Part shown: positions 18,951 to 27,515 of the stretch, piece after piece
Layout: each line of letters starts with the position of its first letter
How positions within the stretch are numbered: position 1 is the stretch's first letter
From: Ricordea florida
Lineage: Eukaryota; Cnidaria; Anthozoa; Corallimorpharia; Ricordeidae
Direction of reading: 5' to 3'
Assembly: GCA_949710005.1 (NCBI GenBank)
Contig: OX453275.1
Coordinates: forward strand, 25,768,718-25,832,717
Length of the DNA stretch: 64,000 nt
Made by a program: the position numbers and the translations under genes
The notes under the pieces: model-generated
What the model saw: the letters and a program-made list of their open reading frames with translations, nothing else
Told to the model about the DNA's origin: nothing
The model's database searches: none

Positions 18951-19577
18951 TTAAATCACTTCGGGTATCTCTAAATAGCAATTAAATGGGTAACGCAAAC
19001 TCAAGCATAACCTAGAATATTTTTCCGTTTTCAGGAGTTGAACAAACTTTTTACCTAATTCATAATCCAAATCACCTCCGTAATCCTCGAAAAACATTTT
19101 CATACCTTTCTGCGAAGGATTATGGAAAGTAACAACGCAGGCTACATTTTCCCTGAATGGTTTTGCTATTGATGTTAATTGCTGGGTTAGAACCCACATT
19201 GATAATCCGTGATGCCTTCCGGAGAATGCTAAATCTATAAATTTATTGGATCTTTTCTTCAGATCAGTGGATACGGCGCAATCATCTAAAATTATTAACG
19301 TATTTGTGCCGGAGAATAAAGTTTGACAATCAGTTAATAACTCATTAATCTCATCAATGTTACTTGCATCTGGCGACAATTTATAGAAATGTTTATCCCC
19401 TAGGGCGAAATTATGATATGTTTTATTTTTAGCATAAGTCGGGCAAATTAACACAATATATTCAAAAACTTTTCGGAATGGGCCGCGGAGCTGTTCAATT
19501 AAGTACTTTGTTTTTCCACAATTTGTGGGTCCTGTTATAATACAATGGAATGGTATTTTATCTCGTAAATCTTCCAT
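18951..19577 (-). CDS. Genome-packaging ATPase (A32/FtsK-HerA type), 208 aa
   Basis: Walker A is GPTNCGKT at residues 16-23. Walker B is TLIILDDCA near residues 92-100. A following Q/T-rich segment (MWVLTQQLTSIAKPFREN) fits the sensor/arginine region of the FtsK-HerA superfamily. Its length (about 200 aa) is usual for Polinton and virophage packaging ATPases, which pump the genome into the capsid. It lies directly downstream of the major capsid gene, with the octamer ATCTAAAA (complement of 19602-19609) 24 nt upstream. Together with the capsid gene it shows that this element has a virus-like, particle-forming ancestry. Confidence 0.93.
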   Translation of the reverse strand: MEDLRDKIPFHCIITGPTNCGKTKYLIEQLRGPFRKVFEYIVLICPTYAKNKTYHNFALGDKHFYKLSPDASNIDEINELLTDCQTLFSGTNTLIILDDCAVSTDLKKRSNKFIDLAFSGRHHGLSMWVLTQQLTSIAKPFRENVACVVTFHNPSQKGMKMFFEDYGGDLDYELGKKFVQLLKTEKYSRLCLSLRYPFNCYLEIPEVI

Positions 19578-19615
19578 AATTTTTGTATCATAACATTATG
19601 TTTTTAGATTCTCGA

Positions 19616-20848
19616 TCAGTACTTAATTGATCTCAAACTTGAATTCATAATCTCCAGCATTGCATCTGCTACAACAAACATATGACAAGTTACGGTTCCA
19701 GATCCGCTTTGTTTCCTTTTAATTTCTATTTTTACGCCATCGTGCGTATTATTTAGAGCAAGTCCCCCGCCATGAATGCGATTATCTGGATGAGTTCTAG
19801 TATCAACCCAAAGAGCAAACTTATCCGCGTAAAATTCTTTTTCTTTCAATGAAATTTGTTCCCTATGAAAGCGCTTTTTCACGGATTCCCAAAGATCAGA
19901 TGGAATCATTCCCCTAGAATATATTCTATTTGGCACGCCATCAACATCAATTTCAACGGAAGATATACCGGGATTATAAAAATTTTCTGAATCTCTTGCT
20001 CCTGCAGCTTGAGGCAATAAAAACAAAAACAATATCCCAGTCATTGATCTTCTCGGCAAATTAATATGCTGATTAATAACACCATCGCCACCAATTGAAA
20101 ATGTAAAAGTTTTGTGCAAGGTAATATTTTCATAAAAGAATCCTTTACCAACTTGATAAGCTGCTTGTGCCTCACGGGCTAAGTATTCGCTTGAAATTGA
20201 CGAATATTCTAACTCCAAGTTTTTGATTGAATATGATGGCGGTTTAGTTGCGTCAGAATAAATAAGAATATTACTAATTGGGGCAAGTGTAATCTCAAAT
20301 ATTAGATGATTTTCCAACGCTTTCGGATAAAAAACACCATGATCGTTTAAAATAGGGTGATTTATTGGTATTCTATACTTTGAACCGTGAACATTAGCGA
20401 GAGCAACTTCTTTTGCATCTTGTGTTTTTGCATCGCCGGCTTTTGTTCTAAGTTTTCTAATATTTAGAGAAGAAATACCTTGTTTTAATTTATCTTCGCG
20501 CTCTTCTTCGGTTAAGAATAAATCATGATATGTTTGAAATAGATCATATCTTTGGGTATCTTGCAATGTTTCTCCTCCAAAAAGAACTTTTAGTCTGGTT
20601 ACAAGATTACGGCCCACATTATTCACAAGTGTATTATTCGCATGCCCCTCAACATCTAAATCAAATAGAAGAGATACACTTCCGGGCACAATCACCAAAT
20701 TCTCGGCGAGTTTTGGAATATTTATGTATAATGTTTCTCCTGGGCTTGCTGTGGATGGATTTAGAGTAATTCTATTCAAGGTTGATTCTGCCTTCAAACC
20801 AAATGGCTCCTTTGGAATTCTGTTTGGATTAATTTTTTCAGACGTCAT
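19616..20848 (-). CDS. Major capsid protein, double jelly-roll type (410 aa)
   Basis: The protein opens with a strand-rich N-terminal domain (ITLNPSTASPGETLYINIPK, SVSLLFDLDVEG) and a conserved loop, LKVLFGGETLQDTQRYDLF. Length, absence of membrane spans and position just before the packaging ATPase fit the Polinton capsid protein, which forms trimeric capsomers. A relic of the same gene at about 55.47-55.87 kb keeps the FGGETLQDTQRYD block. The octamer is the variant GTTTAAAG (complement of 20876-20883), 27 nt before the ATG. I have no structural confirmation; the identity rests on synteny and motif recall. Confidence 0.85.
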   Translation of the reverse strand: MTSEKINPNRIPKEPFGLKAESTLNRITLNPSTASPGETLYINIPKLAENLVIVPGSVSLLFDLDVEGHANNTLVNNVGRNLVTRLKVLFGGETLQDTQRYDLFQTYHDLFLTEEEREDKLKQGISSLNIRKLRTKAGDAKTQDAKEVALANVHGSKYRIPINHPILNDHGVFYPKALENHLIFEITLAPISNILIYSDATKPPSYSIKNLELEYSSISSEYLAREAQAAYQVGKGFFYENITLHKTFTFSIGGDGVINQHINLPRRSMTGILFLFLLPQAAGARDSENFYNPGISSVEIDVDGVPNRIYSRGMIPSDLWESVKKRFHREQISLKEKEFYADKFALWVDTRTHPDNRIHGGGLALNNTHDGVKIEIKRKQSGSGTVTCHMFVVADAMLEIMNSSLRSIKY

Positions 20849-20877
20849 TGTAATTTATAAGATACTTTGATTAACCT

Positions 20878-21066
20878 TTAAACCTGTGTTGTTCTATTTT
20901 CTAACTTGTCAATATGTTTTAATAAACCTTCTCTTGCGTCAGGAATTAAAATCATAATATTAAAAATTTTATCGCCATCTTCCATATATAGAATTTTTTT
21001 TCTAATAATTTTTTTCATGAGATTAATTTGGTTTTCGCTAAATTTTGTTTTTTCTTCCTCCGGCAT
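20878..21066 (-). CDS. Small charged protein, ORF62
   Basis: A 62-residue, highly charged, helical protein (FSENQINLMKKIIRKKILYM). No domain is recognised. Two things support it as a real gene: an octamer (ATTTAAAA, complement of 21093-21100) 26 nt before the ATG, and a leader (AGTATCTTATAAATTA) almost identical to that of the capsid gene. Its start is 32 bp from that of the divergent integrase, and its octamer overlaps the integrase start codon. Confidence 0.6.
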   Translation of the reverse strand: MPEEEKTKFSENQINLMKKIIRKKILYMEDGDKIFNIMILIPDAREGLLKHIDKLENRTTQV

Positions 21067-21098
21067 TTTAATTTATAAGATACTTTTTTAATTTTTAA
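21067..21098. promoter_or_regulatory. 32-bp divergent promoter between ORF62 and integrase
   Basis: Very A+T-rich. The ORF62 octamer reaches 21093-21100, across the integrase ATG at 21099. The integrase itself has no matching octamer at the usual distance. It is the only gene of the 15 without one, which suggests different timing or control. Confidence 0.45.
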
Positions 21099-22076
21099 AT
21101 GATGTCAAAAATATATTATTCAGCTGAGGGGTATTGGAAAGGATATTCTGCGATTCCTAAATTAGCTGAGAAGGCTAGAGTAAGTGAAAATGAGGCAAAA
21201 CGGTGGTTAGAGAAACAAGCAATATGGCAAATCTATCTACCGGCTCCTAAATATATACCTAGACCGCACTGGACTGTAGATAAACCCAATCAGATTCACC
21301 AAGCGGATTTATTATTTTTACCGCACGATAGAGTTGGAAGAAAAACATATAAATATGCGTTAGTTGTGGTTGATATCGCCTCGAGATATAAAGATGCTGA
21401 GCCATTAACCTCAAAAGAAAGTCGAGAGATATCAGAAGCTTTTACAAAAATATATTCTAGAAGATTAAAATATCCCAAAACATTAATGGTTGATCCTGGG
21501 AAAGAATTTATGGGAAAAGTTAGTAAACTCATGAATTACCATAATGTGAGGATACAAAGAAGTGAAGCTGGTAATCATAGAGCCCAAGCATTTGTGGAAA
21601 ACGCAAATAGAATATTAGGAGAAAGATTATTTAGTCATCAATATGCGCAAGAAATGATCAGTGATGATCGATCAAGGATATGGGTGAAAAGATTACCAGC
21701 TATTCTAAAAACCTTGAATAATACAAAAAAGAGAATAACCGGTAAAGAGCCCGATGAGGCTATAAAAATGAAAGAGGTGAATATTGAACCTAAAAATTAT
21801 AAACGTGTGGTGGGGGTTGATGAGGTTAGATTGCCTCCTATTGTTAAAGTTAGATATTTATTATCTCCAGGCGAACTTGAGGGTGGTGAAAGAGGGCGGG
21901 CTACTGACCCTATTTGGAGCATAAAAATTTATAATATTTCTAAAAGTATGATTTCACCCAATCAGCCAGTTTTATATTATTTAATTGGTGGACCGCGACG
22001 AGGATTTGTTAGGGAAGAATTACAGGTTATTCCTTATGATACTGAGTTACCGCCTAATTCTGTTTTGACAAGATAA
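21099..22076 (+). CDS. Retroviral-type (RNase H-fold, DDE) integrase, 325 aa
   Basis: This is the core integrase of Polintons. The catalytic triad is visible: D in HQADLLFLPHD (about residue 66), D in TLMVDPGKEF (about 131) and E in AFVENANRILGERL (about 167). The D-x35-E spacing is typical. The N-terminus (AIPKLAEKARVSENEAKRWL) is a helix-turn-helix-like domain without an obvious HHCC zinc site. The C-terminal part (VRYLLSPGELEGGERGRATD, FVREELQVIP) is conserved in Polinton integrases and lacks a recognisable chromodomain. It inserts the element and makes the 5-6 bp duplication. Two ATG codons in a row (21099, 21102) leave the start open by one codon. The 3' end overlaps the polymerase 3' end by 43 bp. 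Confidence 0.93.
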   Translation: MMSKIYYSAEGYWKGYSAIPKLAEKARVSENEAKRWLEKQAIWQIYLPAPKYIPRPHWTVDKPNQIHQADLLFLPHDRVGRKTYKYALVVVDIASRYKDAEPLTSKESREISEAFTKIYSRRLKYPKTLMVDPGKEFMGKVSKLMNYHNVRIQRSEAGNHRAQAFVENANRILGERLFSHQYAQEMISDDRSRIWVKRLPAILKTLNNTKKRITGKEPDEAIKMKEVNIEPKNYKRVVGVDEVRLPPIVKVRYLLSPGELEGGERGRATDPIWSIKIYNISKSMISPNQPVLYYLIGGPRRGFVREELQVIPYDTELPPNSVLTR

Positions 22077-25000
22077 TGCCCATATGGAAGAGTATTTTTC
22101 CCATCTTTACAAATTATTCTCTTATCATCATAAGCAGATAGTGCTTTTTTATTAACTGTTTTTGTGTAAATATCATGTAGTCTAGAGCCAATTAAATTTT
22201 GCAATCTCATTTGCGGTTCTTTAGTATTCAAACAATTTTTAAAATCATTAAAACTTATTGTTTTCTTAACAACTAATTTCTTTGTTCCTTTATTCTTCTT
22301 TATCTCTTTGCCGTTGTCCATTAATAAAGCATATTGTTTAGCGCCTAAACCCACAAATTCTGTAGGTATACTTCCGCCAAACTCGTCTTTAAACTTGCCA
22401 ATTACTTTTTTGTTTGTGTCATCCCAAATACCAGATTTGTGGTTTTTAGGATAGTTGCTAGTGTCAAACTTTTCCTTAACATCTAGGCTTATATCTTTAT
22501 AGAAATCATCTGTTTCTATATTATATACAAGACTATCAGTATCAGTCATAAGTAATTCAGCTTTTTCTCCATATTTCTCTTTAATATAATTATAATGAAA
22601 GTCATACATTATTTGTTTACTTAAATCTAAAATGGAAAACCCAACATAAATTGGTTTATTAAATCTTATTTCTGTTTTCTTCATATTTATGGCGGCTAGA
22701 TCCTCAGAAAAGATAGTAAAATGATTAAAATTCGGTTTTCTTATTAATTTTTTAGCAGATTCTATATTATTAACTAATCTAACATCTATCCTTTTTCTCA
22801 TATTTTCCATTGTTTTGCCAAATACCGAGTTATTCATTAGTTTGAAGAAATCTTTTTCAAAGTCGTTTTTGGCTTGCGATCTCAATTTAGTATTTAAATC
22901 AATATAGGGTTCTAACCACTTAGACTCTTGAAATTTAATTCCCTTATGAATCTTTGTTATTTTTAATCCCTGGCTTTCATAAAATTTTAGGGTTTCATGA
23001 TGAACTACATATCTTTTCTTATCAAATAGGTTTGGTATTAATTTCTTAACTTTATTAACAGTAAGTTTTTCTGGAGCTAAAGGTAGATCTTTATGACTAT
23101 CATGAAGATTTTTTGGGTATTCCAAATCAACCTCAACTATGCAGGGTATATCCCTCCAATTTTCAAGCTCTTCATTTGGAATCCATTTAAAACCTCTTTT
23201 TGGTAATTTCTTGCTCATTGCGGCTCCATATAAATTATTTGCGTCAAGATAAATAATATAACTTATAAGTTTATTTATTTCAAAATCTGCCATATAATGG
23301 TTATTGGCTTTAGCATATCTTTTTGATACTTGGGATGTTCCGCCCCTAATCCCTTTCTCAATAAAAAGTAGCATATTAACATCTGTAAACAATTCCAAAC
23401 TAACTTTAGTTAATTTTAACATTGCATCCCAAGATAATCCCGGCGATGTAAAATAGTGAGCAGGATCTAAACTATAATTATTAATACAGACATCTCTAAA
23501 GTTCTCAAATACATCAGCTAGCTGTAATACGTCTGTTTTTAGATATAAATCATGATAATCTCTCATTGTTTTCATGTCAAATGTTTTCCATACATTTTTA
23601 GCGTGTTCGTAATCCTCATCTGAAATATCTTGATTATTAAGAATTGATTTAAATGCTTCCTTTGTGGGAATTTCTGTTTCATTAAGTTTATTAATTCGAT
23701 CAAAATAATCATAAGGGAAAACGCCCTTTCTCAACAATAGTTTTAACTTTTCTCCTGTGAAATGTTTTTTAGTTTCCGCCATATTTTTATCTATTGGTGA
23801 AAAACACATTCTTCCTAATAACTTGCAATTCTTACATTGATCGCAATTACCTTCGCCCTTAAAAGTAATAATCTTTCCATCTTTTATATATCTTTTCAAA
23901 CATTTTCCTGGCTTGCATGATTCACAATTTCCGCATTTGGTAAGATTGTCAACCAATCCGCTAAGAGAGCATTGCATAAATTTATAAGAATCAATGAATC
24001 TTATTGTTCTAGTAATAGTTTTTGCGTTGTCATCTTCATCCTCATCACAATCACATTCTTCACCCTCACAATCATAATTAACTAAAATTTTCTTTGAGAA
24101 ACTAATATACTTTTCGTCAGTGTTAGCTAAACAACTCATTTTACCCTTTGTTTTACCAAGATTCTTAATGAATAGATGAGAATCATACCCTGACAGATTA
24201 TGAATTATTACTGGAATGAATTTGGGAATCACATATTTTAAGTTACACATATTATGCGCTGCTCCTCTATATTTTCCAGTAAGATGACAATGATCTATTA
24301 CTTTTTTAAAATCTTCTTCATCGCTTTCAAAAAATTTGCGCTCACATATATGACAGTGAGTTGCATTTTCATAATCTTTTTTATCCATTTCTGACATATT
24401 CTTTTTATCATAAAATTCAAACTTCTTCTTTTTTTCTTCTATTAACATAAAAATTTTCCTAACATCTCTTTCTAAATATTCTGTAAATATCTGCGCTACA
24501 TCCTCATCATCAGATTTTGCGGTATAATTAACGCACATTTTAAAATCATTTGGCAATATGCTTTCATCGAAGCATTTGATATAATAGCAGAATCCTGATG
24601 CTTTATGCAATTGGTAATTTTTAGTAAAGCTTTTAATTTCATTTGGAGAACATGTATGTATTGGTATTAGGCGGCCTTCAAAATCTACATAAATAACAAA
24701 AGGCAATCGCATTTTATTTTTAAAATTTTTAAAGTAAATAAATCTTGGACTCCCATCTTCATTCTTGGGCATTTTTATTTTAACTTCGCCATGCGAATCA
24801 CAATATTCTCTATGTTCTTGCAAAATCCTTTCATCATAAAATGAGTTGAAACATCTAAGGCAGAAATGTTTTTTGTTTTTATTATCATCAATTTCAGATG
24901 ATAAAAGCCTGCTAACATTTTTTACTAAAATATAATGGGTTTTTTCACCATTATTTATTAAAAGTAATATTATAACTTTACAATCGCATAATTTACACTC

Positions 25001-26569
25001 ATAATTATTACAATCGCATTTATTACAGCCGCATTCTTCACACTCATGTTTTACACAGCCTTTTTTCTTACATTTCTGTTTTTTCTTGCAGTCTTTTTTC
25101 ATACAGCCGCAATTCTTACATTTTTCTTCTTTCTTGCAATAACATTTACTGCTTAATCTTGCCGGATATATTTTATCATCTTCTTCATCATATTTCAATA
25201 CATTAACTGGATATGGGTTTTGTTTTTCAAACTTGTTAAAATCTTTCAATGACATCGGCCCTTCAATACCAGAAAAGTCCAATTTTTTACAATTTTCCAA
25301 CAATTCATTATTTACTCTCTCCCTGTGGTGTTTTCTGGGGAACACTGCTTCTGTTAATGAATATTGTCCACAATCTTCACACTTATTTTGTATATTAATA
25401 GTAGCTTTTTTTGCTGCTAATCTTTTTGGTGTTGGTATATATGAACTTCCAGAAGTAACTTCGTAAGGCGATATTCCAATATCAAAACGGACCACAGAAT
25501 CGAATTGAAAAACGCCAGAATCTGTATTGTCTTGAAATCTTTCAACCTCATCAAGTATATTTTTAATTATATCATCATATTCTTCTGACAAATTGCTTGC
25601 CTCTGTAATTATTTTTGGTTTAGCTTGAAAGTATTTTTCGACTTCTTCTGTAATTTGAGTTTTTTGTAGAGGAGATTTTACAAACTTAGACGATAATATA
25701 AACTTAACCTTTTTTGGTTTTTTATCCTTATTAATAATATCTATAACCTTTGGTTTTATTTTTTTCATGAATTCTTCAATAGTATATCCTTTTTTCCCAT
25801 CTATAGTATGCTGCTTCAAATAGCCATTTTTGAATTTTCTTACATTTTCTTTGATAATGAATTCTTCTTCTTTCAACCTTTTTGGTCTTGCTCCCTCCTT
25901 CTCATAATCTCTTTTTGATTTTGTTTGATTTGACTGATTTTTCGGTGGTTTGATTTTATTTGCTCTTTTATATCTTTCTATAAAATTTTTAGCTGCTTCT
26001 TCTACTTTATTTTTTACTTTTTCTGGAATATGTGGTTTTACAAAATCCCAAAACTTGTTTAATACATTTCCTAAAAAAGGAGTTTGTTTGGTATTTTTAA
26101 CCGATTCATTTTTTATTACTTGTTTTTTAGGTTTTGCTGGAATGGGTGGCGGCGGTCGCGTTGGTTTGGGTGGAGAAGGTCTTTTTGATTTAGTTTTATT
26201 AATATTTATTTTGGGTTGATTTGGCGGCGGCGTTCCTGGCGGTGTATCTGGTCTATATCTATCTGGCGAACCTGGTGGTGTACCAGGAATTGTTTGGGGA
26301 GGCAAATTTGGTCGGTTTGTTAGCCTTATTTGAGGTATTGGAAGGGGTGGTTGTGGCTGGTTTGCTCTTCTCCTCGGCGCATTATCTATAGCCCTAAAAA
26401 TTTCTCGCCTATTATCGACGATTTGTTGCACATTATTAATTATTTCTGGTATATTATTCAATGCTTGTATTTTATCTTCTTTAGTAGTCATTCTTGATCT
26501 ACCGCGAATTTTATACCACGAAAGTAAAGAACTTAATTGTTTTTTACTCAAATTAACTAATTGATCCAT
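22034..26569 (-). CDS. Protein-primed family B DNA polymerase with long N-terminal extension (1511 aa)
   Basis: Order of domains: SAP-like start (residues 1-45), Pro-rich linker (about 70-150), basic/helical region, a CEDCGQYSL segment, a cysteine-rich insert at about 474-528 with 16 cysteines, a C2H2-like pair (FCLRCFNSF), exonuclease motifs YVDFEG (about 626), HNLSGYDSHLF (about 788) and YLKTDVLQLADVF (about 1010), a second cysteine cluster (about 835-915), then motif A YLDANNLYG (about 1105), motif B KLMNNSVFGKTM (about 1243) and motif C TDTDS (about 1342). These are the motifs of phi29/adenovirus-like protein-primed polymerases. It replicates the linear element from its terminal repeats. 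The start lies in the right repeat, 25 nt from its octamer (26595-26602). The 54.2-kb relic lacks the second cysteine cluster. Confidence 0.95.
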   Translation of the reverse strand: MDQLVNLSKKQLSSLLSWYKIRGRSRMTTKEDKIQALNNIPEIINNVQQIVDNRREIFRAIDNAPRRRANQPQPPLPIPQIRLTNRPNLPPQTIPGTPPGSPDRYRPDTPPGTPPPNQPKININKTKSKRPSPPKPTRPPPPIPAKPKKQVIKNESVKNTKQTPFLGNVLNKFWDFVKPHIPEKVKNKVEEAAKNFIERYKRANKIKPPKNQSNQTKSKRDYEKEGARPKRLKEEEFIIKENVRKFKNGYLKQHTIDGKKGYTIEEFMKKIKPKVIDIINKDKKPKKVKFILSSKFVKSPLQKTQITEEVEKYFQAKPKIITEASNLSEEYDDIIKNILDEVERFQDNTDSGVFQFDSVVRFDIGISPYEVTSGSSYIPTPKRLAAKKATINIQNKCEDCGQYSLTEAVFPRKHHRERVNNELLENCKKLDFSGIEGPMSLKDFNKFEKQNPYPVNVLKYDEEDDKIYPARLSSKCYCKKEEKCKNCGCMKKDCKKKQKCKKKGCVKHECEECGCNKCDCNNYECKLCDCKVIILLLINNGEKTHYILVKNVSRLLSSEIDDNKNKKHFCLRCFNSFYDERILQEHREYCDSHGEVKIKMPKNEDGSPRFIYFKNFKNKMRLPFVIYVDFEGRLIPIHTCSPNEIKSFTKNYQLHKASGFCYYIKCFDESILPNDFKMCVNYTAKSDDEDVAQIFTEYLERDVRKIFMLIEEKKKKFEFYDKKNMSEMDKKDYENATHCHICERKFFESDEEDFKKVIDHCHLTGKYRGAAHNMCNLKYVIPKFIPVIIHNLSGYDSHLFIKNLGKTKGKMSCLANTDEKYISFSKKILVNYDCEGEECDCDEDEDDNAKTITRTIRFIDSYKFMQCSLSGLVDNLTKCGNCESCKPGKCLKRYIKDGKIITFKGEGNCDQCKNCKLLGRMCFSPIDKNMAETKKHFTGEKLKLLLRKGVFPYDYFDRINKLNETEIPTKEAFKSILNNQDISDEDYEHAKNVWKTFDMKTMRDYHDLYLKTDVLQLADVFENFRDVCINNYSLDPAHYFTSPGLSWDAMLKLTKVSLELFTDVNMLLFIEKGIRGGTSQVSKRYAKANNHYMADFEINKLISYIIYLDANNLYGAAMSKKLPKRGFKWIPNEELENWRDIPCIVEVDLEYPKNLHDSHKDLPLAPEKLTVNKVKKLIPNLFDKKRYVVHHETLKFYESQGLKITKIHKGIKFQESKWLEPYIDLNTKLRSQAKNDFEKDFFKLMNNSVFGKTMENMRKRIDVRLVNNIESAKKLIRKPNFNHFTIFSEDLAAINMKKTEIRFNKPIYVGFSILDLSKQIMYDFHYNYIKEKYGEKAELLMTDTDSLVYNIETDDFYKDISLDVKEKFDTSNYPKNHKSGIWDDTNKKVIGKFKDEFGGSIPTEFVGLGAKQYALLMDNGKEIKKNKGTKKLVVKKTISFNDFKNCLNTKEPQMRLQNLIGSRLHDIYTKTVNKKALSAYDDKRIICKDGKNTLPYGHYLVKTELGGNSVS

Positions 26570-26877
26570 TTAGATTTTGTTAAATATCCCACGCCTTTAA
26601 ATCAATTTTTTATTTCTGGGACACAGGAATTTTACCAAGTATTTTTTAGTATAAAAATATTATTCTTTAAACCCCGCATAAATTTCTAGTACACAGGAAT
26701 TTTCTTTTATTGCTTATTAGTATTCTACTAGTGTGTGCTAGCATTAGCAATCTCGCAAAAACTTACCCAATAAACTCTGCATAAATCTCTGATCTATTTT
26801 TAGGTTAAGATAAAATTATAAGCTAAAAATCCTTGTTAAAATTCCTGTGTCCCAAAACCGTACTTTTCTCCCTCTCT
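26558..26877 (-). repeat. Right terminal inverted repeat of the Polinton
   Basis: This is the mirror of the left repeat. It begins inside the first four codons of the polymerase gene (26569-26558) and ends at CCCTCTCT. It carries the same 17-bp word three times (26618-26634, about 26689-26704, and inverted at 26837-26853). Spaced direct and inverted copies of a word near each end are what a terminal-protein or replication-initiator site could look like; that role is inference. Confidence 0.9.
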
Positions 26878-27515
26878 TGTTGCGGTGTGTTGATTTTTCC
26901 AACCCAGCGTGATTCATGACCAATTAGTAATATTTTGTAAGGAGTAAATCTCAGTACTTATGGAAAAATTACTTCGATTTATTTTCGATTCTTTTCAACT
27001 CGTGAAGAAAAATCGTCCACACTCACTAACCATGAAGTAATCTCTAGCTCAGTTGTCCTGTAACCGGAAAACAAGACGCTGTTGGCAAATCACTGGCATT
27101 TTTTTGTTAGCAACCTTACCCTGGCATGTGACGTGGGTCTTTATACGTAGTCAACGTTGTAGTGGAAAGCATCGTGGAACATCAAAAGCAAACGGCGAAC
27201 CCAAAAAGTTTGTAATAAAGCAATAAAATGAAAAATTGTCTTTGTTGTCGTCACATATTCTAATGTACGGCCGTGACCGGGTGGGCAACAGAACACTGGT
27301 ACTGAACATCCCTGGAGCAAAGCGGTTCTTTTTGAATGCTGTTTTGGTGCCGATAGTTCAAAAACCAGGTTTCTCTAAAGATCGTGGCTACTAGCTGAGG
27401 AGAAAACGCTCGCCGCCTCGTGGCAACAGCTTTCTCAAGACATTAAGTTCAGGTAACCATCACACAAGACGGGGAAAAGCGATCGGTAAATAACGACGAC
27501 ATTGAAGGTTCCAAC
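26878..27515 (+). promoter_or_regulatory. Upstream region of the TBC gene, directly beside the Polinton
   Basis: It contains the right half of the target duplication, the 21-bp inverted match to the left flank (26934-26954) and a GC-richer stretch before the TBC gene start codon (27516). No CpG-island-like density or TATA box stands out. Whatever promoter the gene uses lies mostly in these 638 bp or inside the element. Confidence 0.4.

Larger units (their letters stand above)
11479..26877. mobile_element. Complete Polinton/Maverick (adintovirus-like) integrated element, 15.4 kb
   Basis: The hallmark set is present and open: protein-primed family B DNA polymerase, retroviral-type integrase, A32/FtsK-type packaging ATPase and double-jelly-roll-type major capsid protein. 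They sit between terminal inverted repeats of about 320-330 bp, flanked by a 5-6 bp duplication. Fifteen genes fill it with gaps of mostly 10-70 bp, strongly A+T-rich and without introns, unlike the flanking DNA. Eleven genes from the 211-aa gene to ORF62, plus polymerase, run on the minus strand except the ssDNA-binding candidate; the 130-aa, ssDNA-binding-candidate and integrase genes are plus. Identical outer repeats and intact frames suggest a young or still mobile copy. It sits 638 bp upstream of the TBC gene start codon. Confidence 0.95.

Noticed and set aside
18945..18981. Start of the 182-aa gene at 18981, overlapping the ATPase gene
   Set aside because: The ATG at 18945, 6 nt past the ATPase stop, has an octamer variant at the expected distance.
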